A stretch of 7,377 bases of DNA from Chloroflexota bacterium (GCA_005879815.1 VBKA01000194.1:1-7377), one strand, 5' to 3'. Positions 1 to 5,913 are shown, counted from the first letter of the stretch. Numbers and translations are program-made. Notes: a model not told the origin generated them from the sequence alone.

Positions 1-1301
1 GTCTGTTCATCGACATCTTCGAGCGCCTCGGCATCCATCCCGACCGCTACTACTGGATGAGCGAGGTCTACGCCGAGGGTGCCATGGACCGTTACGTCCG
101 CATCGCCCTTGACCGCGCCGAGGCCATCCGTGACATCTATCGCGAGGTCAGCCAGGTCGAGAGACCGCCGGGCTGGCTGCCGGTGCACGTGGTGTGTCCG
201 ACCTGCGGCCGCATCGGGACGACGCTCGCCAGCGACTGGGACGGCGAGACGGTCGCGTTCTCATGCCTTCCCGATCTCGTGGAGTGGGCGCGCGGCTGCG
301 GAACAAAGGGTCGCCTGGCTCCGTTCGGCGGGGCCGGAAAGCTTCCCTTTAACGTGGATTGGGCAGCTCGCTGGAGCCTCCTGGGCGTGACCATCGAGCC
401 GTGCGGGAAGGACCTTGCCACGGCCGGCGGCTCGCGCGACCGCGCCGACGCCATCGCGCGGCGGGTCTTCGAGCGTGGGCCGCCGGTTCGCGTCGACTAC
501 GAGTTCCTCAACATCCGTGGCCAGAAGATGAGCACGTCGCGCGGTCGAGGCGCGGCGGCGCACGAGATGGCCGAGGTCCTGCCGTCTGATCAGCTACGTC
601 TGCTCTTCCTGCGCCCCCGGCCGAACCAGGCCATCGAGTTCGACCCGCACGGGAGCGACGCCATCCCGCGCCTTTTCGACGAGTTCGACCGGCTTGCCGC
701 CGCGGTTGCCGGCCGCCCCTTCCGCGGTGAGCTCCCGCCCGATTACGAGCGCGTGTTCGCGATGAGCCTGCCCGTTGACGCCGACGTCGCCGCAGAAGCG
801 GCGGCCTATCGGCCGCCGTTCGCGCATCTGGCCTTCCTGCTCCAGGTCCCGGGCGCGGACGTCGCCGCCAAGGTGGAAGCAGAGAAGGGCGAGGCCCTGA
901 CGGACCGCGAGCGCGGCATCCTGGACGAGCGCGTCACAGCCGCGCGCGCCTGGCTGCACGAGTACGCACCCGAGCGCGCACGGGTGGCCGTCCGCAACGA
1001 GCTGCCTTCGACGGTCGCAGAGCTGGATGCTCAGCAGCGTGCCTTCCTAGCGGCGCTGGCCGACCGCCTGACCGGCGATGGAGCAGGTCAGTCGTGGACC
1101 GGGGACAGCCTGCAGGGGGCCGTGTTCGACGTCGCTCGTGAGCAAAACGTGCCGCCCGCCCAGGCCTTCGCGGCGTTGTACGGCGCGTTCCTGGGGCGGG
1201 CCAACGGTCCCCGCGCTGGTTGGCTGCTGGCCTCGCTGGCGCCGGACTTCGTGCGCGAACGGCTGCGAGCTGCAGGCGACCCGGCTAGGGTTCGGCCATG
1301 A
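1..1301 (+). CDS. lysS: Class I lysyl-tRNA synthetase, 5'-truncated by window edge
   Basis: Charges tRNA-Lys with lysine in the cytoplasm. The frame is open from base 3, so the real start, and the HIGH-type ATP motif, lie upstream; the ATG at 57 is internal. Visible features are a CPTC cysteine pair at bases 195-206 with further cysteines downstream (zinc-finger-like insert), and KMSTS at 525-539, the KMSKS-type loop of class I synthetases, preceded by NIRGQ. The C-terminal half is the alanine- and arginine-rich helical anticodon-binding cage, with the WLHEYAPERARV-type stretch usual in this family. About 432 residues are present against roughly 520 for the family. The symbol lysK is also used for class I enzymes. 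Bacteria normally use the unrelated class II LysRS; class I occurs in archaea and scattered bacteria. The stop overlaps the serS start (ATGA at 1298-1301), suggesting translational coupling. Confidence 0.93.
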   Translation, partial: LFIDIFERLGIHPDRYYWMSEVYAEGAMDRYVRIALDRAEAIRDIYREVSQVERPPGWLPVHVVCPTCGRIGTTLASDWDGETVAFSCLPDLVEWARGCGTKGRLAPFGGAGKLPFNVDWAARWSLLGVTIEPCGKDLATAGGSRDRADAIARRVFERGPPVRVDYEFLNIRGQKMSTSRGRGAAAHEMAEVLPSDQLRLLFLRPRPNQAIEFDPHGSDAIPRLFDEFDRLAAAVAGRPFRGELPPDYERVFAMSLPVDADVAAEAAAYRPPFAHLAFLLQVPGADVAAKVEAEKGEALTDRERGILDERVTAARAWLHEYAPERARVAVRNELPSTVAELDAQQRAFLAALADRLTGDGAGQSWTGDSLQGAVFDVAREQNVPPAQAFAALYGAFLGRANGPRAGWLLASLAPDFVRERLRAAGDPARVRP

Positions 1302-2552
1302 TCGGCATCGCGCTCATTCGGGAGGACCCCGAGGCCGTCAAGCGGGCGATCGCACGCAAGGGTGAGGCGACCGAGCCGGTGGATCGCGTCCGCGAGGCCG
1401 ATGCGCGGCGCCGGGCGATCGAGGCCGAGGCGAACGAGCTGCGCGCCCAGCGGAACGCGGGCAACCGCCAGGTCGGCGAACTGATGCGCACTGGTCGGCG
1501 CGACGAGGCAGAAGCGCTCAAACGGACCTCGGCCGAGCTGTCATCGGCCATCGACCGCCTCGGGGCCGAGCTGAGCCAGGTCGAGGAGGGCATCGAGCGA
1601 GACCTGCTGCTGATCCCCAACCTGCCGCATCCGTCGGTCCCGGATGGAGCCGGCCCTGACGACAACCCAGTGATCCGGACGTGGGGCGAGCCCCGCCCCG
1701 AGGGTGACACGCCACCGCACTGGGAGATCGCGGAGCGCCTGAGACTCTTCGACCTGGAGCGCGGCGCGAAGGTCGCAGGAAGCGGGTTCATCCTGTACAC
1801 CGGCGCCGGCGCCAGGCTGCAGCGCGCCCTCATCGGTCTCATGCTCGAGCTCGCGGAGCGCGCCGGCTACGCCGAGCTCTGGATGCCGTTGCTGGTCAAT
1901 GCCGCTTCCGCCCGCGGCACCGGGCAGCTGCCCGACAAGGAGGGGCAGATGTACGTCGTGGAGCGCGACGAGCTGTACCTGATTCCCACCGCGGAGGTGC
2001 CAGTCACCAACGTGTATCGCGACGAGATCCTCGACGCGGAGGATCTGCCCATCAACCACGTCGCCTACACGCCCTGCTTCCGTCGCGAGGCGGGGGCGGC
2101 GGGAAAAGACACACGGGGCCTGCTGCGGGTGCACCAGTTCGACAAGGTCGAGATGGTGAAATTCGTGCGCCCCGACACGAGCTACGAAGAACTGGAGGCG
2201 CTCACCCGCGATGCGGAGGCCGTCCTCCTGGCGCTCGAGCTGCCCTACCGCGTCGTCGAGCGGTGCACAGGCGACGTTGGGTTTGCCCAGGCCAAGGGCT
2301 ACGACCTGGAGGCCTGGTCGCCGGGCGTGGGGAAGTGGCTCGAGGTCAGCTCCTGCAGCAACTACACCGACTTCCAGGCGCGCCGCATGAATATCCGATT
2401 CCGTTCGGCGCCTCGTCCACACGCTCAACGGATCGGGCCTGGGCATATCACGCACGTACGCCGCGATGCTCGAGAATCACCTCCAGCCGGATGGCAGCGT
2501 GCGCATCCCCGAGGCGCTCCAACCGCATTTCGGGGCCGAGGCGATCCGCTAG
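1298..2552 (+). CDS. serS: Seryl-tRNA synthetase, interrupted by a +1-type frameshift near 2405
   Basis: Class II synthetase that charges tRNA-Ser. Residues about 25-110 form the long N-terminal coiled-coil arm that grips the tRNA-Ser variable arm. Motif 2 is FRRE at residues 261-264 and the ESSCSN-type active-site segment is EVSSCSN at 349-355. After NIRF(R) near base 2404 the frame changes. The family C-terminus resumes in the next frame at 2406 as RRLVHTLNGSGLGISR, including the motif 3 arginine (codon 2451-2453), and ends ALQPHFGAEAIR at the TAG 2550-2552. The linker between NIRFR and VHTLNG is about four residues shorter than in the B. subtilis or E. coli proteins, so a small deletion of 3n+2 bases is more likely than a one-base insertion. 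Read without correction, the frame runs on as nonsense into tRNA-Ser and lacks motif 3. serS is essential, so either the sequence is wrong here or another copy exists. Confidence 0.93.
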
Positions 2553-2561
2553 GCGGGGATC

Positions 2562-2705
2562 ATGGTCGCAGAACACGCCCAGGACTCCATCATCTTCCGG
2601 GCAACCGGAGACCGCCTCACGCTGGTCGGGGGGAGCGGCCCTGGTGTCGGCTGGAGCGCTGTCGCCGTGTCCAAGAAACGGAAGGCCTGGGGGCGGGCGA
2701 GATAG
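2562..2705 (+). CDS. Possible 47-residue orphan ORF downstream of serS
   Basis: An ATG 9 bases after the serS stop opens 47 codons with about 80 % G or C at third positions, ending at TAG 2703-2705, 31 bases before tRNA-Ser. A weak GGCGGGG purine run precedes the start. The product begins MVAEHAQDSIIFRATGDR, continues through a glycine-rich GGSGPGVGW stretch and ends in a basic KKRK tail. I do not recognise it. The first 35 residues look like a folded-domain beginning rather than random sequence, and the abrupt basic ending suggests a truncated N-terminus of a larger protein. It could also be a chance ORF. Confidence 0.3.
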   Translation: MVAEHAQDSIIFRATGDRLTLVGGSGPGVGWSAVAVSKKRKAWGRAR

Positions 2706-2721
2706 CCCCGATGGATCACTG

Positions 2722-2727
2722 CATAAT
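2722..2727 (+). promoter_or_regulatory. Possible -10 box for tRNA-Ser(UGA)
   Basis: CATAAT matches TATAAT at five of six positions and lies 9 bases before the mature tRNA 5' end, which would put initiation within a few bases of it. I see no good -35 hexamer 16-18 bases upstream. AT-rich hexamers are rare in this GC-rich window. Confidence 0.3.
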
Positions 2728-2736
2728 TCCGGTCCG

Positions 2737-2824
2737 GGAGGGGTGGCAGAGCGGACGAATGCGGCGGTCTTGAAAACCGCTGACCCGCAAGGGTTCGTGG
2801 GTTCGAATCCCACCCCCTCCGCCA
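2737..2824 (+). tRNA. tRNA-Ser, anticodon UGA
   Basis: A complete class II cloverleaf. The acceptor stem GGAGGGG (2737-2743) pairs with CCCCTCC (2814-2820), followed by discriminator G and an encoded CCA. The anticodon stem GCGGT/ACCGC encloses loop CTTGAAA with TGA at 2771-2773, reading UCA. The long variable arm folds as ACCC-GCAA-GGGT, the serine hallmark. The T arm is GTGGG-TTCGAAT-CCCAC. It lies 184 bases downstream of serS, the gene for its own synthetase. Confidence 0.97.
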
Positions 2825-2927
2825 GATTTCACGCACAAACACGCCGGTTCCATCGCTGTCGGACTGGACCCGCCCTCGCCGTCGTCCTAATCGCGGATCA
2901 ACGAGCGCGAGTGACGTAATAGGTGGA

Positions 2928-2958
2928 CAAGGTCACGTCGCCGCGCTGCGTGACCTTG
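2928..2958. repeat. Perfect 10-bp inverted repeat, 11-base loop
   Basis: CAAGGTCACG (2928-2937) and CGTGACCTTG (2949-2958) are exact reverse complements. No T-run follows on either strand, so a standard intrinsic terminator is not obvious. It could be a factor-assisted terminator behind tRNA-Ser, an operator, or part of a structured leader. Confidence 0.7.
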
Positions 2959-3124
2959 GCGTTTGCTCGTCGGCGGAGTGCGGGATCGCCAAGGCGATCA
3001 GTTGCACTGGTGGGGGCATCTGCCCTGCGATCCCGCCTGCACCAACGGCACCGTCGTCGCCGGCGGATCGGTTTGGCTGTCCGCGGAAGGCCAGCCGTAC
3101 ATCCTCAAGGTCAGGCCTCGATAA
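2954..3124 (+). pseudogene. Coding-like C-terminal fragment without a start (gene remnant?)
   Basis: An open frame from just after TGA 2951-2953 to TAA 3122-3124 has no ATG; GTG 2978 is the only plausible start and lacks a Shine-Dalgarno. From 2984 the translation reads DRQGDQLHWWGHLPCDP, then ACTNGTVVAGGSVWLS and AEGQPYILKVRPR. This has the tryptophan-cysteine-glycine texture of an extracellular beta domain and is far less arginine-rich than typical out-of-frame GC-rich DNA. A neighbouring frame reads GVCSSAECG just upstream, so the piece may be joined to it by a frameshift near 2984. I cannot name the family. A fortuitous frame is possible. Confidence 0.3.
2980..3036. repeat. Two mutually exclusive inverted repeats sharing one arm
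   Basis: GCGGGATCGC (2980-2989) is the exact reverse complement of GCGATCCCGC (3027-3036), 37 bases apart. Its 3' part also belongs to a tight hairpin, GATCGCC (2984-2990), AA, GGCGATC (2993-2999). The two foldings compete for 2984-2989. This geometry resembles an attenuator switch, but no function is shown. Confidence 0.6.
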
Positions 3125-3132
3125 GGTTTCCG

Positions 3133-3159
3133 CCATCCGCGTAGCACGGGCGCGGATGG
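3133..3159. repeat. Perfect 9-bp inverted repeat
   Basis: CCATCCGCG (3133-3141) pairs exactly with CGCGGATGG (3151-3159) across a 9-base loop. It starts 8 bases after the stop of the coding-like fragment at 2954-3124, the position expected of that gene's terminator. Only TT follows the stem, so any termination would be weak or factor-assisted. Confidence 0.6.
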
Positions 3160-3262
3160 TTACGAAAGGCTTGCAATCGTGCATGCGCCGTGCACGCTCG
3201 TCGCGTTCGCATCGCGGACGGCACGGGGCTTGCGCCGGTCCAGCTTCGGAAGCATGCATTGC

Positions 3263-3270
3263 AGGAGGGG
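3263..3270 (+). promoter_or_regulatory. Strong ribosome binding site fixing the start at 3280
   Basis: AGGAGGGG lies 9 bases before ATG 3280 and is the clearest Shine-Dalgarno in the window. It rules out the longer upstream start at 3190. GGGG (3267-3270), AGT, CCCC (3274-3277) can form a small hairpin covering the 3' half of the site, which might dampen initiation. Confidence 0.7.
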
Positions 3271-3279
3271 AGTCCCCGG

Positions 3280-3525
3280 ATGTACCAGGCTGGTAACGGA
3301 TTCCCGGTCGACAACGGCACGTACAACTTGCTCCAGGCACTGGTCTCCAAGCTCGAGGCGATTGAGGCCTACGGCAGGTATCAACAGGACGATGGCGGAC
3401 AGATCTTCGGCCAGCTCATCAGCCAGGAGCGGCAGCAGGCTGAACAGCTGCTGAACGCCCTGCGTCAGCGCCTCGGCTCCGGGGTGGGCATCTCCGAGCG
3501 CGAGCAGACCCTCGTTGGCAGCTAA
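3280..3525 (+). CDS. Small helical protein, 81 residues, ferritin-like in pattern
   Basis: The start is set by the AGGAGGGG ribosome binding site. The product lacks a signal peptide and membrane segments, so it is probably cytoplasmic. It has a polar N-terminus (MYQAGNGFPVDNG), then two predicted helices: about residues 14-35 (YNLLQALVSKLEAIEAYGRY) and about 42-67 (IFGQLISQERQQAEQLL and on), rich in Q, E, L and A. The E-x-x-A-x-E and E-R-x-x-A spacing recalls half of a ferritin-like helical hairpin. The histidine of an ExxH metal ligand pair is absent (ERQQAE), so metal binding is doubtful. The tail GSGVGISEREQTLVGS looks flexible. The gene stands alone and ends at a shared terminator facing the convergent acidic protein gene. 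Function unknown; the ferritin-like assignment is inference from pattern. Confidence 0.8.
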   Translation: MYQAGNGFPVDNGTYNLLQALVSKLEAIEAYGRYQQDDGGQIFGQLISQERQQAEQLLNALRQRLGSGVGISEREQTLVGS

Positions 3526-3552
3526 CGCGCCATATCTACATGCCGTAACGCG

Positions 3553-3581
3553 ACACCCCCGCGGGTGGACAGCGGGGGTGT
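3553..3581. terminator. Hairpin terminator between convergent genes
   Basis: ACACCCCCGC (3553-3562) and GCGGGGGTGT (3572-3581) form a perfect 10-bp stem with a 9-base loop. It is 27 bases after the stop of the 81-residue gene and 43 bases beyond the stop of the minus-strand gene at 3625, so it can serve both. There is no T-run, as is common in GC-rich genomes. Confidence 0.75.
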
Positions 3582-3624
3582 AGCTCGTAGATGCGGCAAT
3601 TCGCCGCGAGGCGCCGCCCTGGCC

Positions 3625-4131
3625 CTAGTCCCCGCCTCCTCCGTCGCCGGAGTCGCTCTCGTCTGAGCCGCTCGTCCCGTCGTGGGATTCACCGCTCTCC
3701 GAGGTTCCGGCGCCTACATCCGCCTGGTCGGACTCGCTTTGGGCGCTGGTCTCTGCCGGCTCGGGCGTCTCAGCCGGTTCGGGTGTATCGGCCGGCTCGG
3801 GCGTCTCAGCCGGTTCGGGTGTATCGGCCGCGTCGGGCGTTTCAGCGGGCTCGGGCGTCTCAGCCGCCTCGGCCTGGGTCTTTGAATCCGTGGCCGGGCT
3901 CCCCTGGTCGCCAGACTCGCCCTGTTCGTCCTCGCCCTGCTGGTCCTGGTTGCCCTGCTCGTTCGCGTCGGCCTGGTCCTGATCTTGGTCGATGTTGGAA
4001 ACGGCCTGGCGAGGGGCTGTCGGGGGCGCGTGGTGCGCCGCGACCGGCAGTGCCAGCGCGAGCGCCACGAGCGCGATCAGCACGATGGTGAGCGTCGGTC
4101 GTCGTCGCAGCGGGTTGAGGATATGGTGCAT
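3625..4131 (-). CDS. Secreted or membrane-anchored acidic repeat protein, 168 residues
   Basis: The start is ATG at 4131, chosen because MHHILNPLRRRPT leads into a hydrophobic run (residues about 13-32, LTIVLIALVALALALPVAA) typical of a Sec signal peptide or N-terminal anchor, and a GGGAG element sits about 9 bases upstream. Open frame continues upstream without a better start. The mature part is intrinsically disordered: a D/Q/E/N-rich stretch (DQDQDQADANEQGNQDQQ), then hexapeptides of the A-x-T-P-E-P kind (residues about 100-132), then a Ser/Asp/Glu/Gly tail ending SGDGGGGD. It has no cysteine and no LPXTG motif. Proline-acidic repeats of this sort act as wall-spanning or surface spacers in other bacteria; that role here is inference. 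The neighbouring minus-strand GT87 is separated by about 320 bases, so co-transcription is unclear. Confidence 0.8.
   Translation of the reverse strand: MHHILNPLRRRPTLTIVLIALVALALALPVAAHHAPPTAPRQAVSNIDQDQDQADANEQGNQDQQGEDEQGESGDQGSPATDSKTQAEAAETPEPAETPDAADTPEPAETPEPADTPEPAETPEPAETSAQSESDQADVGAGTSESGESHDGTSGSDESDSGDGGGGD
3755..3862. repeat. Three 36-bp tandem repeats inside the acidic protein gene
   Basis: Units at 3755-3790 and 3791-3826 are identical; 3827-3862 is a diverged third copy. Each encodes two A-x-T-P-E-P-like hexapeptides on the minus strand. The length is a multiple of three, so copy number can change without breaking the frame. The exact identity of the first two units suggests a recent duplication. 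Confidence 0.9.
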
Positions 4132-4300
4132 CGGGTCGCTCCCAGGCGTACCCGGCCACGGTCTCACCATGCCTTTGGGCGCACAAGCCCCATGCGTTCG
4201 AGTCTCGATCGGTACTTTCGACGCGGGTCCGCGACCGATGCCATGGCGAAGCCTCCCCGCTTCACGTCGATGCCTCCACCGGTGCCCAAGCCGGAGGCAC

Positions 4301-4432
4301 GCCTCGGCCGACGAGGTGCTGGTGTCGAGCACGGTGCGCGCCCTGGTCACGGGAGCAGAGATCCTCTTCGTGGACCGCGGGGCAGCCACCCTCAAGGGCC
4401 TACCCGGCGAATGGCTGCTGTTCGCCGTATCG
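4301..4432 (+). pseudogene. C-terminal remnant of a class III adenylate/guanylate cyclase
   Basis: The frame reads ASADEVLVSSTVRALVTGAE, then ILFVDRGAATLKGLPGEWLL and FAV. This is the conserved end of bacterial class III nucleotide cyclase catalytic domains (pattern D-E-V-L-V-S-x-T-V-R-x-L-V, D-R-G-x-x-x-L-K-G-x-P-G-x-W-x-L-F-x-V). The catalytic metal aspartates and transition-state residues lie N-terminal of this segment and are absent: upstream sequence in this frame is not cyclase-like and has no start with a ribosome binding site. The neighbouring frame reads LHVDASTGAQAG just before 4300, perhaps more of the same domain after a frame break. The frame continues to TGA 4496-4498, past the domain, overlapping the 3' end of the minus-strand GT87 gene. 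Bases 4132-4300, upstream of the acidic gene, hold nothing else I recognise. Confidence 0.65.
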
Positions 4433-4453
4433 GAGATCCATTCACCTCCAGGG

Positions 4454-5314
4454 TCAGGCGGCCGTCGGCGCCCGTCGCGCCTCGTCCTCGTCCGCTGACC
4501 GCGCTCGATCGGCGATGACCAGCGGCGGCACGGCGGCGAGCAGGGCGAAGCCCGATGGCCAGATGACCGGCAACGCCAGGAATGCGGCGACCGGCACCGT
4601 CCAGCGTCTGTCCACCACCGCACCCCAGGCAACGACCGCAATCGCAAGGGGCAGCCGGAACAGCAGCGGCGGTGGAGCGATGCCCAGATAGGTGTAGGTG
4701 CGCGGGGATTCAGCGCTGGTCGCCAGCAGCCGGATCCACTCCTCCCAGAGCCGGACGCCTCCGAGCAGGATCGAGACGAGCACGATCGCCGCCGTCACCA
4801 CCGCGACTTGGGCGAGCGCTCGCCATTCCCGACGGACCGCGAACCACAGGAGGCCGACCCCCGGTGTCGCCTTGGTCAGCAGCATCGCCGCCCAGGTCCC
4901 GGGATATCGAAATCCCAGCAGGATGGCCACGGCCAGGAGCACATGAATATTGCCCCGGACGAGGTCCTCGATCACCCCGGGGACGATCAGCGTGTAGGCG
5001 GCCCCAACCGCCGCGAGAGCCCCCAGCGAGACGGCTCCGAGGAGCAGCCGAAAGACCTCGAACGGCAGTCGCGTGAGCGGTCCGAGCAGCTGGGCGACCG
5101 CCGGCGCGTAGAGGAAGGCGTCAACACCCCCAAGGCGCGCATCCTGATACGGATCCGCGGGATCCACTGACCAGTAGGCATGCGAATCGCTGGGGTGCAG
5201 GTCATAGGGGATCACCCCCGCCAGGATCAAGGCCAGGATGAGCAGACCCAGCCCGGTCAGGAGCCATCGGGCTCGTCTCCAATCCCCGATCAGACCGATG
5301 GCGCCTTCAAGCAC
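4454..5314 (-). CDS. GT87-family polyprenol-phosphate-mannose-type glycosyltransferase (DUF2029)
   Basis: Integral membrane GT-C-fold transferase of 286 residues, with hydrophobic segments near 18-37, 70-85, 90-115, 122-140, 145-160, 168-188, 215-235 and 240-265. The N-terminal loop has DSHAYW after the first membrane helix, where GT87 enzymes carry their catalytic acidic residue, followed by DPYQDARLGG and FLYAPAVAQLLGPL. The RGNIHVLLA segment and LLTKATPGVGLLWFAVRREW are characteristic of the actinobacterial/Chloroflexota GT87 type. Such enzymes transfer a sugar from a polyprenyl-phosphate donor to envelope glycans on the outer face of the membrane; the specific sugar is unknown. The start is GTG 5314, the only initiator between the tdk stop and the first helix, with no clear Shine-Dalgarno. 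At 286 residues it is short compared with about 400 for many GT87 proteins. Its stop region overlaps the antisense cyclase remnant. Confidence 0.8.
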   Translation of the reverse strand: MLEGAIGLIGDWRRARWLLTGLGLLILALILAGVIPYDLHPSDSHAYWSVDPADPYQDARLGGVDAFLYAPAVAQLLGPLTRLPFEVFRLLLGAVSLGALAAVGAAYTLIVPGVIEDLVRGNIHVLLAVAILLGFRYPGTWAAMLLTKATPGVGLLWFAVRREWRALAQVAVVTAAIVLVSILLGGVRLWEEWIRLLATSAESPRTYTYLGIAPPPLLFRLPLAIAVVAWGAVVDRRWTVPVAAFLALPVIWPSGFALLAAVPPLVIADRARSADEDEARRAPTAA

Positions 5315-5326
5315 GAAGCGGCCGAG

Positions 5327-5355
5327 CCAGCCTGACCGGCGCCGGCTCAGGCTGG
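5327..5355. terminator. Strong GC hairpin across the tdk stop codon
   Basis: CCAGCCTGA (5327-5335) pairs with TCAGGCTGG (5347-5355), and CCGGC/GCCGG (5336-5340/5341-5345) extends the stem inward with one bulged C, giving about 14 pairs. It includes the tdk stop (5347-5349) and ends 12 bases before the GT87 GTG. It may terminate tdk, or in an mRNA continuing to GT87 it may act as a processing or polarity site. No T-run. Confidence 0.5.
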
Positions 5356-5905
5356 ACCGGCGGGCAGCGGCACCTCGTGGTGCAGGCGGCAGCGCGCCTC
5401 GTAGGTCTCATCGCCCATGCCACCGATGACGATCAACGGTGAATCTGCGCTGGCCGGACGCCCGTCGATCAATCGCTGCGTTCGCGTCGCCTGCTCCCCG
5501 CACACCACGCAGATGGCCGTCAGCTTGGTGACCTGGTCCGCGAGCGCCATCAGCCGCGGCATGGGACCAAAGGGGATGCCGCGGAAGTCGCGATCGAGCC
5601 CGGTCACCAGCACCCGCCTCCCCGCGTCCGCCAAGGCCTCCGCCACGTCCCTCGATGGCCACGATGTCCGCGTCTCCAACCAGGGCCTCGATCTCCCTGG
5701 AATGATCCACGGCCATGGCCGGATGCCGCGCGCCGGACCGCGAGATGACATTGACCTCATCGGTCCGCGTGTCGAGGCTCGGCTTGACGAGGACGACCTC
5801 GCGACCCGCGATGGCAAAGCGACGCAGCAGCCGCAGCATCTCATCGGTCTTGCCGCAGAACATGCAGCCGCATATGACGTGCACCCAGCCGGAGGTGTAG
5901 AACAT
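5347..5905 (-). CDS. tdk: Thymidine kinase, broken by an out-of-frame internal deletion
   Basis: Type II thymidine kinase, phosphorylating thymidine with ATP in pyrimidine salvage. In the first frame (5905 to 5651) the P-loop is GCMFCGKT at residues 13-20, followed by DEMLRLLRRF, the lasso-preceding LVKPSLDTRTDEV and DADIVAIE. At about 5650 the frame changes and the family sequence resumes as DVAEALADAGRRVLVTGLDR, DFRG, PFGPMPRLM, then the zinc site CVVC and CRLHH. The stop is TGA 5347-5349. The family segment expected after VAI(D/E), the DEAQFF motif with the catalytic glutamate plus several residues, is missing. The joined frames give about 185 residues, roughly ten short. This fits a deletion of about 32 bases. 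As written the protein cannot be active. tdk starts 8 bases after the aroE-like stop, so the two are probably co-transcribed. Confidence 0.9.
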
Positions 5906-5913
5906 CGAGCCGA

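Larger units (their letters stand above)
2825..3279. other. Intergenic region with several hairpins and no confident gene
   Basis: 455 bases between tRNA-Ser and the small gene at 3280. No start-to-stop frame here has convincing composition or ribosome binding site. It contains perfect inverted repeats at 2928-2958, 2980-3036, 2984-2999 and 3133-3159, a short one at 3179-3196 (CGTGCA/TGCACG), and an open coding-like fragment at 2954-3124. It may be a decayed gene plus the leader of the downstream gene, or it may encode a structured RNA. Confidence 0.5.

Noticed and set aside
1298..2773. A 491-codon continuous frame from the serS start
   Set aside because: After about residue 369 it no longer resembles SerRS and runs into tRNA-Ser; the true SerRS C-terminus is in the next frame and ends at 2552.
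2448..2842. Minus-strand frames with GFEPTNPCGSAVFKTAAF-type sequence
   Set aside because: This is the usual artefact of translating the antisense of a tRNA gene, here tRNA-Ser(UGA).
3190..3525. Longer 111-codon version of the small helical protein
   Set aside because: The extra N-terminus is Arg/His-rich, has no ribosome binding site, and the strong AGGAGGGG selects ATG 3280.
3755..3862. Regular repeats as a possible CRISPR array
   Set aside because: The units are contiguous with no spacers, lie within a coding frame and encode hexapeptides.
3625..4647. 340-codon minus-strand frame extending the acidic protein upstream
   Set aside because: The upstream part is Arg/Pro/Ser-rich noise overlapping GT87 in another frame; the signal sequence starts at 4131.
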